The notes under the pieces are model-generated. The model was not told the origin of the DNA. It was given only the letters and a program-made list of their open reading frames with translations, and did not search any database. The position numbers and the translations under genes were made by a program. Shown here piece after piece: positions 1 to 7,112 of a stretch of DNA of 64,000 nt. Location of the stretch: the NCBI GenBank assembly GCA_030603805.1, contig JAUVXD010000003.1, forward strand, positions 1-64,000, read 5' to 3'. The number at the start of each line of letters is the position of its first letter. The stretch's first letter is position 1. Source of the DNA: Acholeplasmataceae bacterium (GTDB lineage Bacteria; Bacillota_I; Bacilli_A; Acholeplasmatales; Acholeplasmataceae).

Positions 1-126
1 AAATCGATTCAAACGAGCGCGCTTCAAAAACCACCGATGATGATAGATCTTCATAACCTATAAAGACCGCCATAAAAAGACATTTTCAAACCGTCATTTT
101 AATACATTTTCAAAACGCTATTGACA
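1..126. mobile_element. Possible end of an IS21-like element
   Basis: Read on the minus strand, this stretch begins at 126 with TGTCAATAG. It then carries two spaced copies of a TTTGAAAATG-type repeat (centred near 83-90 and 104-115). A TGTCAA-type tip with tandem internal repeats is typical of IS21-family ends as I remember them. Bases 2-40 (+) could encode the last dozen residues of a basic protein ending at a TGA, possibly IstB, but this is too short to prove. No transposase is inside the window. Confidence 0.33.
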
Positions 127-141
127 CCCATTAGATAGAGA

Positions 142-164
142 ATGACCTACTTTGATACAATTTT
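142..164 (+). repeat. Left copy of 23-bp inverted repeat
   Basis: These 23 bases match the reverse complement of 1289-1311 at 21 of 23 positions. The pair encloses the XRE regulator gene. A third, partial copy (14 of 17) lies in direct orientation at 1186-1202. These could be ends or end-remnants of a mobile element, or binding sites. Confidence 0.7.
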
Positions 165-278
165 AGTAGAATTTTAAAGTTCGTTACACGATTACATTTT
201 AAAATACACGATTTAAAACGAATTTACACGATTTCAGTAATTTAGCTTTTTAAGCGGTATAAACGGATAATATTATAT

Positions 279-306
279 TTGAATACAGTTGTTGAGATGG
301 TATAAT
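279..306 (+). promoter_or_regulatory. Promoter upstream of the XRE regulator
   Basis: A TTGAAT -35 (279-284) lies 16 bp before a TATAAT -10 (301-306), which is preceded by TGG (extended -10). Transcription would begin near 313, about 115 nt before the start codon. The 1-428 gap holds no gene apart from this and the IS-like and repeat sequences. Confidence 0.55.
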
Positions 307-428
307 AAATTAATTGAAAGTAATAAATGTATTATTTCAAATGTGCAAGTGATACTTGACAAAGGTTCAAAGTGAATTAGGTGGTTTTCTACCGAATTGT
401 CAAGTACCATTTTAATGAGGTGATTATT

Positions 429-1151
429 ATGGATTATGGAGAAAAACTTTATAAATTAAGAAAGCAAAAATTGCTATCTCAAGAAACTGTGGCGAATGAG
501 TTAAATGTATCAAGACAAAGTGTCAGTTTATGGGAGACTAACCAATCATCCCCATCAATGGAAAATTTGATTGCATTGGCAAAATTATATCAAGTTTCAT
601 TAGATGAGTTGGTAGGAATAAAAGACTTGAAAGACTATAAGGAAGAACCAATGTACTCATCAACATTTAAACTTGATAAAACAGCTATATATCGTAGAGA
701 TCACTATTACTTATATACAAAAAAAGATGCCAGCTTAGCGTTCTTAACTTTATTCTTTTTCATCTTCGCATTGACAAGCTTTATAGGGGCAATACAAGTA
801 AGAGATGCATTTCAACAGTATATACTAATTATGGGATTTGCTTCACTAATAATCGGCTACATGTTTTATCCGCTGAATATGATGAAAAATATGCTTAGAA
901 ATGGTAAGAATGGAAATATTACATTTGATTTCTTTGATGATCACATTGAAGTATTGAAGGATATTAATGGAAAAACAGAGATTCCTTATAACGATATAAG
1001 TTACTATGTTGCGAAGAAGGGATTTTACATTTTAATAAAAAAAGATAGAAATAGATTATATATAGAAAACCAGTTTTCTTCGGAGTTTAATGATTTCTTA
1101 ACAACAAAAATAGAAAAACGTAAGAAAATTAGACCTTTTTGGTTAATATAG
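429..1151 (+). CDS. XRE-family regulator with membrane domain
   Basis: A 240-residue protein with an N-terminal HTH_3 (XRE/Cro) DNA-binding domain at about residues 5-60 (SQETVANELNVSRQSVSLWE). Two hydrophobic segments follow at about 107-127 and 134-152. The tail of about 80 residues is beta-rich and resembles bacterial PH-like domains. This suggests a regulator held at the membrane, but the ligand and target genes are unknown. I place the start at 429, behind GAGGTG at 416-421, because the 16 upstream in-frame codons lie before this ribosome binding site. The gene stands alone, flanked by inverted repeats and an IS-like end, so it may have been acquired. Confidence 0.85.
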   Translation: MDYGEKLYKLRKQKLLSQETVANELNVSRQSVSLWETNQSSPSMENLIALAKLYQVSLDELVGIKDLKDYKEEPMYSSTFKLDKTAIYRRDHYYLYTKKDASLAFLTLFFFIFALTSFIGAIQVRDAFQQYILIMGFASLIIGYMFYPLNMMKNMLRNGKNGNITFDFFDDHIEVLKDINGKTEIPYNDISYYVAKKGFYILIKKDRNRLYIENQFSSEFNDFLTTKIEKRKKIRPFWLI

Positions 1152-1288
1152 GGTTCGATACCCAACAATAACTAGATTGTTGATTAACCTATTTTGACAC
1201 AAAGAAATTACTGCTTGCAAATTACTCAAAAATAAAAAGGCTAAACAAAGCCATAATTTAAGGGTGTAATTTTTTAGGGTGGGGGTGT

Positions 1289-1311
1289 AAAATTGTAGCA
1301 AAATAGGTCAT
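1289..1311 (-). repeat. Right copy of 23-bp inverted repeat
   Basis: Reverse-complement partner of 142-164 (21 of 23 identical). It sits just after a G-rich stretch with two GGGTGTAA copies (1262-1269, 1283-1290). The pair is about 1.17 kb apart, which is the size of a short mobile unit, yet no transposase lies between the copies. Confidence 0.7.
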
Positions 1312-1330
1312 ACAACCCATCGGATTTCTT

Positions 1331-1361
1331 AAACACAACCTGAAAAAGGAAGTGTTTTTTT
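1331..1361 (+). terminator. Rho-independent terminator
   Basis: AAACAC (1331-1336) pairs with GTGTTT, with an inner CCT/AGG step and a GAAAA loop, followed by a T-run. It would end transcription from the XRE gene before the next promoter at 1372. Confidence 0.55.
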
Positions 1362-1371
1362 GATTTTATTG

Positions 1372-1380
1372 TGGTATAAT
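1372..1380 (+). promoter_or_regulatory. Extended -10 promoter
   Basis: TGG followed by a perfect TATAAT (1375-1380), 35 nt upstream of the zinc ribbon gene start. There is no clear -35 box. Confidence 0.55.
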
Positions 1381-1414
1381 TTAGTCATTAAAATAATCGA
1401 TTGGGGGTATTAAT

Positions 1415-1642
1415 ATGTTATGTTCAAAATGTGGAAACGAAATGTCTAAAGGTAGTGTGCCTGTTCATCGCGGAAGACTGTATTGGACACCAGTTGAAAG
1501 AATACCTTGGAATGTTGCAAAACTACCTAAGGGAAGTGTATCGTTGTCTGAGTTAACACTTACTACTCCGAGAAAAGCTGTCGCTTTTTATTGTGAGTAT
1601 TGTGAAGTTGTTATAATACCTGTTAATAAAGAATTAAAATAA
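1415..1642 (+). CDS. Small zinc ribbon protein (DUF6487-like)
   Basis: A 75-residue protein with CSKC at residues 3-6 and CEYC at 59-62, a four-Cys zinc ribbon spread over the whole chain. The basic middle (HRGRLYWTP) resembles the DUF6487 (PF20097) family, whose role I do not know. The ribosome binding site is GGGGG before the ATG. It is a single-gene unit with its own extended -10 box, and no operon partner is visible. Confidence 0.75.
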   Translation: MLCSKCGNEMSKGSVPVHRGRLYWTPVERIPWNVAKLPKGSVSLSELTLTTPRKAVAFYCEYCEVVIIPVNKELK

Positions 1643-1730
1643 TCGACACTTACCATATTACAAATTATCTAATAACTTTTTCATTTTGATAAATAGTGTT
1701 ATATAAGGAAGAAGCAACTAAACATTTTTC

Positions 1731-1764
1731 AAAGGTTATGTTTAAGAATACCTTTCCTCCGCCA
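1731..1764 (+). pseudogene. Remnant of a tRNA 3' half
   Basis: This resembles a decayed T-arm (AAGGT at 1732-1736 pairing with ACCTT) followed by an acceptor-like TCCTCC and GCCA. The last 10 bases equal the 3' end of tRNA-Ser at 7592-7601. No 5' half is recognisable. Such remnants often mark integration sites, but no second boundary is evident. The gap 1643-2070 otherwise holds one terminator. Confidence 0.3.
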
Positions 1765-1776
1765 TCTAACTAGAAT

Positions 1777-1806
1777 AGGTCTGATACAATAATCAGACCT
1801 TTTTTT
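1777..1806 (+). terminator. Rho-independent terminator
   Basis: A perfect 9-bp stem, AGGTCTGAT (1777-1785) with ATCAGACCT (1792-1800), has a 6-nt loop and is followed by seven Ts. Confidence 0.85.
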
Positions 1807-2070
1807 GTCCTTTAATTAAGCCAAAACATCGGGAAAATGCCAATTATCAGTCGATTTTCATGCTTTTTAACATAACACCATCAATTTAAAACAATCAAAA
1901 TTTAGAAGCATTTGTGGTATAGATATCAGTTTCTAGAAGATATCAATGAGGAGTGCTAAAAATTGTATTAACCCACAATACCTTAGACATAATAAAACTT
2001 TTAGAGTGTAAATGAAAAAATATAGGATAATACTTAATAATGTTATATACTAGGTTGAGGAGACTATCTT

Positions 2071-2994
2071 ATGCGTACACTTGATATAACAACTTTTAAA
2101 AAAGCAATCAGCAAACATAAAATACTATCGTGTCTTGTACATTATGGAGATAATGAGGTGCTAAGATACTTTTCTAACAAAAAAACGGAAAATCAACTTC
2201 ATACAATCAACTCAGTAACAAAATCAATAGTTGGATTGCTTGTTGGTATTGCGCTTGAAGAAAAATTGATAGAAAGTATTGACATGCCTATCATCACATA
2301 TTTTCCAGAGTATATAAATCTATTCGATGATTCAAGAAAACAAGAAATTACTTTAAGACATCTTTTATCAATGACTGATGGTATGGATTGGCCCGAGTTT
2401 GGCAGTTGGAATTATTTCGCTCCGATGGTTTATCAATCAGATATTATTGCCTATATTCTATCAAGACCAATGGTGCATGCACCAGGCAAAATAATGAACT
2501 ATAATTCTGGATCCTCACACCTGATTGGTGCAATAATTCAAAAGGTTTCAAATCAAAAGATCCATGATTATGCAAAAAGAAAACTATTTCTGCCACTAGG
2601 AATACTTGAATCACATTGGCACGAAAAACAAGGTGTATCATTGGCATCCGATGGCTTAAAGCTAAAAATTGATGATATGCTTAAGATTGGTAAACTCATC
2701 TTAAATCATGGACAAAAAATTGTACCTGAAAATTGGATTAGAACAATGACAACACCATTTTTGAAGACATATGCTTCATTAGGACACTATGGCTATCATA
2801 TATGGATTGATGAGTACCGAGGTACTCGGTATCATTATGCACTAGGATATGGTGGTCAATTTTTGGTTATAGTGCCAAAGCATTGCTTGGTGATCGTTTT
2901 AACAAGTCGCTTATACAAGGATTCCATGTTTCCACTTTATTTAATAAAAGAGCATATTTTTGATCAATTAAATGGCTCTCAAGTAAATATTTAG
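2071..2994 (+). CDS. Serine hydrolase, beta-lactamase/class C fold
   Basis: A 307-residue protein of the PF00144 family (beta-lactamase-like esterases and peptidases). The SxxK nucleophile motif is S48-V-T-K51, the second motif is Y144-N-S, and the third region reads GYGGQ at 259-263 followed by a hydrophobic strand, as in 6-aminohexanoate-dimer-hydrolase-like members. No signal peptide is visible, so it is probably cytoplasmic. The substrate cannot be told; without a peptidoglycan wall a penicillin target is unlikely. The ribosome binding site is GAGGAG before ATG. It is monocistronic, with a terminator at 3061-3086. Confidence 0.85.
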   Translation: MRTLDITTFKKAISKHKILSCLVHYGDNEVLRYFSNKKTENQLHTINSVTKSIVGLLVGIALEEKLIESIDMPIITYFPEYINLFDDSRKQEITLRHLLSMTDGMDWPEFGSWNYFAPMVYQSDIIAYILSRPMVHAPGKIMNYNSGSSHLIGAIIQKVSNQKIHDYAKRKLFLPLGILESHWHEKQGVSLASDGLKLKIDDMLKIGKLILNHGQKIVPENWIRTMTTPFLKTYASLGHYGYHIWIDEYRGTRYHYALGYGGQFLVIVPKHCLVIVLTSRLYKDSMFPLYLIKEHIFDQLNGSQVNI

Positions 2995-3060
2995 GTTTAT
3001 AAAATATGATTTATTGGGTCAATACAACGTTCATTGTTCACTGTTTATGCTTTTAATGAG

Positions 3061-3086
3061 AAGAGCCATCAAAAATGATGGTTTTT
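3061..3086 (+). terminator. Rho-independent terminator
   Basis: CCATCA (3066-3071) pairs with TGATGG (3076-3081) over an AAAA loop. The stem is extended by A-T and G-T pairs to about 11 bp and a T-run follows. The rest of the 2995-3422 gap shows only the promoter at 3368. Confidence 0.65.
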
Positions 3087-3367
3087 CTTCTGATGTGGAC
3101 GTAAGCTTGTAATCTGTCGGCATTAAATATCTTGTTGTAGCATGTGGATATTTTCATTTTAGATGATGACATATTTCTCAATTCTATTTCTTAAGAGTTC
3201 ATAGCGATTCTACCCAGAACTTAATAATGCATTTTTAGAACTTTTTTAGGCCAAGAAGTTATAATAAGCAATATGTTGTATTTAAGCTCATTTTGATTAC
3301 ATAAAAACTTTGAAATATGGTATTCATATGATTAATCATAACTAAAATAGCCTCATCAATCCATTTA

Positions 3368-3376
3368 TGTTATACT
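3368..3376 (+). promoter_or_regulatory. Extended -10 promoter
   Basis: TGT followed by TATACT (3371-3376), 46 nt before the acetyltransferase start. No -35 match is seen. Confidence 0.45.
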
Positions 3377-3422
3377 AGCAACAAGTAAAATACATTTAAC
3401 AAAGTCATTTTTAGGGGAAGAC

Positions 3423-3920
3423 ATGATCAAGACAAGAAGACTAGAAATTGTAGAGTTCAAGGTAGAGATGGCAGAATCTGTCTCGTTACTCTCATTAGAT
3501 GAAGATAACAAAAGATTTATGCCAGATGAGGTATTTGAAACAAAGGAAATTGCTGAAACTGTTATTATGAGTTTAATCGAAGCATATCAATGTGAAAATG
3601 GACCTTTTGTATATCCTATTTTATTCAATAGAAAGCATATTGGGCATGTTGAATTAATTCGTATCGATAAGGGATATGAAGTAGGTTATCATATTGGAAA
3701 AGCGTATTGCGGATTAGGATATGCAACAGAAGCATTAATTGGTTTTTTAAATTATATATGTAAGGTAAAAAAGATTGACAAGGTTTATGGAATCTGTGAC
3801 TCAAAAAATGTTGCTTCACAAAAAGTATTGATTAAAGCAGGTTTTGTCCTTGAATATGAGGGTATGGGAAAGTATCATGGATCTGTAACTCATATTTGTA
3901 GATACCAAAAAGTTTTTTAA
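3423..3920 (+). CDS. GNAT-family N-acetyltransferase (RimJ/RimL-like)
   Basis: A 165-residue protein with the Acetyltransf_3 pattern. The opening MIKTRRLEIVEF strand is typical of RimJ/RimL-type enzymes. An acetyl-CoA pyrophosphate loop GLGYATEAL sits near residue 97, and NVASQKVLIKAGF near residue 127 is the usual closing helix and strand. It should transfer an acetyl group from acetyl-CoA to an amine; the substrate is not predictable. The start is behind GGGGAAG. It is monocistronic, with an extended -10 promoter. Confidence 0.85.
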   Translation: MIKTRRLEIVEFKVEMAESVSLLSLDEDNKRFMPDEVFETKEIAETVIMSLIEAYQCENGPFVYPILFNRKHIGHVELIRIDKGYEVGYHIGKAYCGLGYATEALIGFLNYICKVKKIDKVYGICDSKNVASQKVLIKAGFVLEYEGMGKYHGSVTHICRYQKVF

Positions 3921-4010
3921 AAAATGGTTGCTGTCATTATTCTTTTATCATTATCTATTCTACAAATACAGGGTATATCGCATAATTTTAAGCTGTGTTA
4001 TGTTAAAATA

Positions 4011-4019
4011 TCATCAAGT
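4011..4019 (+). promoter_or_regulatory. Extended -10 promoter
   Basis: TGT followed by TAAAAT (4014-4019), 27 nt before the membrane-protein gene at 4046. Confidence 0.4.
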
Positions 4020-4045
4020 GATGAATTAATCATTGAGGGGGAAAT

Positions 4046-4570
4046 ATGATTAAAATCGTAAAAATAATCTCTTTTATCGCTTTTTTAATCGCACTCATCT
4101 ATAGTGCAGTTGTTTATGTTTTATCTAGTATAATACTGAGCATGCATACCAATTATAAAACATTTGATGATTATCAAACATTTGAACATGAAATCGATAG
4201 CATCCTAATTGCAGAAGAAACAGTATACATTGATGATTATTTCCTAAGTCAAAAAAGTTTAGATGTTTTTCTTAGTAACCAAGGTCTTGACTTAATTAAA
4301 GAAGGAGATATCGTAACTCTATCTGTTGGACAAACTGGATGGGGAGATTCATTTATTGCACCAATCGTAATGATTGAAAAAGATGGTGTAATCTATTTGG
4401 ATTTTGAGACAGGGGTCAATCACTTGATAGATGCATATCAAGAGATGGTTAACACAGTATACAAAGCATTGATTTTACCAGTATCAATCGCTGTTGTCTC
4501 ACTTTCTCTTGGCATTGTCATAATCATTAAAGAAAGAAAGATTTCAAAGCATATTAAAGTGTTGAGTTAA
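4046..4570 (+). CDS. Small two-TM membrane protein, unknown
   Basis: A 174-residue protein I do not recognise. It has a hydrophobic segment at about 7-33, a soluble acidic middle of about 105 residues rich in beta-strand propensity, a second hydrophobic segment at about 144-162, and a basic tail (KERKISKHIK). The middle would lie outside the cell if the N-terminus is inside. The ribosome binding site is GAGGGGG. The next gene, also a small membrane protein, begins 13 bp later, so the two are likely co-transcribed. Confidence 0.75.
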   Translation: MIKIVKIISFIAFLIALIYSAVVYVLSSIILSMHTNYKTFDDYQTFEHEIDSILIAEETVYIDDYFLSQKSLDVFLSNQGLDLIKEGDIVTLSVGQTGWGDSFIAPIVMIEKDGVIYLDFETGVNHLIDAYQEMVNTVYKALILPVSIAVVSLSLGIVIIIKERKISKHIKVLS

Positions 4571-4582
4571 CAAGAAGAATAT

Positions 4583-5017
4583 ATGATGAAACCACTTGCT
4601 TATCGATATCAAAATAAAATACTTTATATGAGTTATGGGGGCGCATTACCACTCACTATGCTACTTTTTAGTGTTTTAGTCTTCATATATATTGAGATGA
4701 TTATCGTTCAAATCATCGCAATCATCATCGGCCTACTCGTTATCTTATACCTCATTAAAGAAATTAAAGAACATAGAAAACCTCATATCATACTATCATA
4801 CACTGATAAATGTATTTATTACCATACATCAAAAAAGAAGAATATCATAATTGACTTTCATGATATCCAATCTGTTACTGCACATCAAAGAAAGAAGAAC
4901 ATCCATTATGTTTATGGCAAACTAGACATAAAACTTAAAGAAAAAACACTCGTCATTTCAGATGTTTTAAATCCAGAAAATGTGCAAGATGAGATCTTAA
5001 AACGACTTAAAAATTGA
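4583..5017 (+). CDS. Membrane protein with PH-like tail (STM3941-like)
   Basis: A 144-residue protein with two adjacent hydrophobic segments (about 17-38 and 40-60) forming a hairpin. A basic beta-rich domain of about 80 residues follows (HIILSYTDKCIYYH onward), in the style of STM3941/YdbT-like bacterial PH domains. No function is known. The architecture resembles the C-terminal part of the XRE protein at 429-1151. It starts with tandem ATGs behind GAAGAA, in the same unit as the preceding membrane protein. Confidence 0.7.
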   Translation: MMKPLAYRYQNKILYMSYGGALPLTMLLFSVLVFIYIEMIIVQIIAIIIGLLVILYLIKEIKEHRKPHIILSYTDKCIYYHTSKKKNIIIDFHDIQSVTAHQRKKNIHYVYGKLDIKLKEKTLVISDVLNPENVQDEILKRLKN

Positions 5018-5095
5018 GATTTAGATTAGGCATAATAACTTCATAAAAATTCGTTAAAAATCGTCAGCAAAAATGAACACATTTTGAAATCTTCA

Positions 5096-5104
5096 TGCTA
5101 TAAT
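5096..5104 (+). promoter_or_regulatory. Extended -10 promoter of small ORF
   Basis: TGC followed by a perfect TATAAT (5099-5104). The ribosome binding site AAAGGAG begins 12 nt later and the ATG is at 5132. Confidence 0.65.
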
Positions 5105-5131
5105 TTCATCGTGTTAAAGGAGCTGAATACG

Positions 5132-5239
5132 ATGCAAAACATGCAAAAAAACTATAAGGGCAAACACTTAAAGAAAAACCAAATCAAAAGAGCTAAAATG
5201 AATGGCAAAAAGGTTGTCCGCAACAAGATTTACGATTGA
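5132..5239 (+). CDS. 35-residue highly basic small protein
   Basis: An ORF too short for routine calling but fully equipped. It has an extended -10 promoter (5096-5104), a strong AAAGGAG site 6 nt before ATG, a 35-residue product and a dedicated terminator (5254-5280). About one third of residues are Lys or Arg, and there is no hydrophobic segment. The C-terminal part (KRAKMNGKKVVRNK) recalls a ribosomal or RNA-binding tail, but I cannot assign a family. A nucleic-acid-binding role is an inference from composition alone. Confidence 0.65.
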   Translation: MQNMQKNYKGKHLKKNQIKRAKMNGKKVVRNKIYD

Positions 5240-5253
5240 TAACTTTAAGGTAT

Positions 5254-5280
5254 AAAAAAGACATGTCGATGTCTTTTTTT
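5254..5280 (+). terminator. Rho-independent terminator
   Basis: AAAAAAGACAT (5254-5264) pairs with ATGTCTTTTTT across a GTCG loop and ends in a T-run. It directly follows the 35-residue ORF. Confidence 0.85.
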
Positions 5281-5312
5281 ATTCTATGTAAACTTGGGTT
5301 GATCTCTTCTCA

Positions 5313-5341
5313 TTGACAGAACACTTGATGCGTTTTATAAT
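5313..5341 (+). promoter_or_regulatory. Consensus promoter of tRNA-Gln
   Basis: A perfect TTGACA (5313-5318) and a perfect TATAAT (5336-5341) with 17-bp spacing, about 19 nt before the tRNA. This is the only fully consensus promoter noticed in the window. Confidence 0.85.
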
Positions 5342-5359
5342 GTTGAGTGTAACATATAT

Positions 5360-5434
5360 TGGGCCATGGCCAAGTGGTTAAGGCATCGGACTCTGAATCC
5401 GAGACCGAGAGTTCGACTCTCTCTGGCCCTGCCA
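5360..5434 (+). tRNA. tRNA-Gln (anticodon CTG)
   Basis: The cloverleaf is clear. The acceptor GGGCCA pairs with TGGCCC, the anticodon stem TCGGA/TCCGA carries loop CTCTGAA (anticodon CTG), the T-arm is GAGAG/CTCTC with loop TTCGACT, and GCCA is encoded at the end. Position 1 would be a U-U mismatch, so the 5' end may be 5360 or 5361. It reads CAG codons. Confidence 0.9.
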
Positions 5435-5445
5435 CGCAAACAAAA

Positions 5446-5475
5446 AAAGGATTTCCATCATGGAAGTCCTTTATT
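5446..5475. terminator. Bidirectional terminator
   Basis: An 11-12 bp interrupted stem (AAAGGA-T-TTCCA with TGGAA-G-TCCTTT) has a TCA loop, As on the left and T-rich sequence on the right. It serves tRNA-Gln on the + strand and the redox operon on the - strand. Confidence 0.7.
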
Positions 5476-5480
5476 CATTG

Positions 5481-6122
5481 TTAGAGCTTTTCTAAAGTGT
5501 TTAAAAAGGCTTCAATAGGCTGATTGCCTAAGAGTTCATGCTTTTCATTGATGACAATTTTAGGAACTCCTGAAACTTGATACTTTTCAGATAAAGCATA
5601 AAATGTTTGTGCCTCAATCATTTCACCTTCGATGTTACTATTAAGCATCGCGAGGCGGTGTGCGCTTGATACTGCACCTGGGCAATGTGGACAACTTAAT
5701 GTCACAAAAACTTTGATATTGACAGGCTTATTAATCTTTTTGATTCGATTAATCGTTTCCTCGTCAAATCCAAAATCTGTCCCTGACATATCCAAGATGG
5801 CTGTTAAAAATGAGTTGATTTCATGTCCTGCGGGAATCCCATTAAACTTAACACCACGATACTTACCTTCATGGTCAAGCATCACAAAACTTGGAGTCAT
5901 TTCAATGCCATAGGTATCGGCATCAACAATGTCTTCTACTAGATCTTTTTCAATGAATGTGATCTTTGAGTTAAGTTCAGATACTTCCTTAAGAAGTTGT
6001 TTAGTTTCTGTGCATGTTTCACAAGGACTATCTTGAGTAAAGAGCACAATAGAAATCGGGTGAATCATTGGCGAAAGATACGCCTTAATTTGACTTTGTA
6101 ATTCGGTATTTAATAATTGCAT
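5481..6122 (-). CDS. Two-thioredoxin-fold protein, AhpF N-domain/PDO-like
   Basis: A 213-residue protein made of two thioredoxin folds. The first has C34-E-T-C37 with TPS (cis-Pro) near residue 76. The second has C144-P-H-C147 followed by PGAVSSAHRLAMLN, which closely recalls the CxxCP helix of the AhpF N-terminal domain, with GVPK as its cis-Pro loop. Classical AhpF N-domains keep only the second CxxC; having both resembles archaeal/thermophile protein disulfide oxidoreductases. It starts 2 bp after the reductase gene stop, with AGGAG inside that gene, so the two are coupled. It probably takes electrons from that flavoprotein and passes them to a peroxidase or disulfide substrate. No ahpC is in the window. 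Confidence 0.85.
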   Translation of the reverse strand: MQLLNTELQSQIKAYLSPMIHPISIVLFTQDSPCETCTETKQLLKEVSELNSKITFIEKDLVEDIVDADTYGIEMTPSFVMLDHEGKYRGVKFNGIPAGHEINSFLTAILDMSGTDFGFDEETINRIKKINKPVNIKVFVTLSCPHCPGAVSSAHRLAMLNSNIEGEMIEAQTFYALSEKYQVSGVPKIVINEKHELLGNQPIEAFLNTLEKL

Positions 6123-6124
6123 GG

Positions 6125-7102
6125 TTATTCTCCTTTATATATATGATTTAAGTATTGATTAATAGCAAGTGCAGCTTTTGCGCCTTCAGCTGCTGATATA
6201 ATAATTTGTTTATAAGGTTGGTTAGTAACATCGCCTGCAGCAAATATTCCTGGATGTGATGTCATCTGATTGGAATCAACTTCTATTTCACCAGATGTGT
6301 TTAAATCTACAAGATGTTTGACTAAGTTGGAATTAGGCACAGTTCCAATTTCAATAAACAAGCCATCTGCTTCAATGATATAGGATTCTTGTTTTTGTTT
6401 ATCAAAAACTTTAACACCTGTCATCTTTGAATCACCTATAACTTCAAGCATTTGTGTATCTAGATGGACTGTAAGTTGATTAACTTTTTGGTGTTTATCT
6501 AGAAGAACCTGATCTGCACGCCACTTGGACCTATGCACAACTGTAATCTTTTTTGCCCAGGGTACTAAATCTAAGACAGCTTCAGCTGCACTATTTCCAC
6601 CACCAGCAACGATCACGTGTTTATCTTTAAAGAAAGGAGCATCACAGGTTGTACAGTAGGATACACCTTTGTTTGAAAACTCAATTTCTCCAGGAATGCC
6701 AAGTTTTCTAGGTGAACCACCTGTGGTCATTAAAATCGTTTTTGCTTTAATAGTTTTCCCTTGAGAGAGCTTAATTATAAAATTTGGAGCAACTTCTTTA
6801 ATTTCTTCAACTTTCATATCTTTAAAGATAGGTATTTCAAGACTATTCACATGATTTAAGAATTCATTAGATAAATCTTTGCCCTCAATCCATTGAAAAC
6901 CTAAATAATTGTCTACTGTAGAAGTGTTATGAAGTTGTCCACCAATTTCTTTTGTGATGACACCGACCTTAAGTCCTTTTCGATGCGCATAGAGTGCACC
7001 ATTGAGACCTGCAGGTCCACCACCAATGACGATTAAATCCCATAGTTGGATCTCATCTAAAAGAGACGATGTTGTTGCTTTTTCTACGTTGAATTGAAAC
7101 AT
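6125..7102 (-). CDS. FAD disulfide reductase, thioredoxin reductase/AhpF C-domain type
   Basis: A 325-residue low-molecular-weight flavoprotein disulfide reductase. The FAD site is GGGPAG at 27-32, the redox pair is C150-T-T-C153 followed by DAPFF, the NAD(P) site is GGGNSAAEA, and the closing FAD motif is GIFAAGDVT. The NADPH-selective HRRxxxR motif is changed to HRSxxxR. The following RADQVLLDK stretch resembles AhpF rather than TrxB, so NADH use is possible. An extra N-terminus of about 20 residues precedes the FAD fold. It is the middle gene of a three-gene minus-strand operon with the CsoR-type repressor and the two-fold thioredoxin protein. Confidence 0.88.
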   Translation of the reverse strand: MFQFNVEKATTSSLLDEIQLWDLIVIGGGPAGLNGALYAHRKGLKVGVITKEIGGQLHNTSTVDNYLGFQWIEGKDLSNEFLNHVNSLEIPIFKDMKVEEIKEVAPNFIIKLSQGKTIKAKTILMTTGGSPRKLGIPGEIEFSNKGVSYCTTCDAPFFKDKHVIVAGGGNSAAEAVLDLVPWAKKITVVHRSKWRADQVLLDKHQKVNQLTVHLDTQMLEVIGDSKMTGVKVFDKQKQESYIIEADGLFIEIGTVPNSNLVKHLVDLNTSGEIEVDSNQMTSHPGIFAAGDVTNQPYKQIIISAAEGAKAALAINQYLNHIYKGE

Positions 7103-7112
7103 ACTTTTACCT

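Noticed and set aside
1261-1290. GGGTGTAA repeats as a possible CRISPR or telomere-like array
   Set aside because: There are only two copies with irregular spacing and no spacers.
2444-2647. Minus-strand ORF within the beta-lactamase-fold gene
   Set aside because: It is a shadow frame with no ribosome binding site, opposite a well-supported gene.
5132-5239. Possible ribosomal protein bL34 for the 35-residue ORF
   Set aside because: Only a short stretch (AKMNGKKVVRNK) recalls bL34; the N-terminal MKRTxQP signature and the length do not fit.
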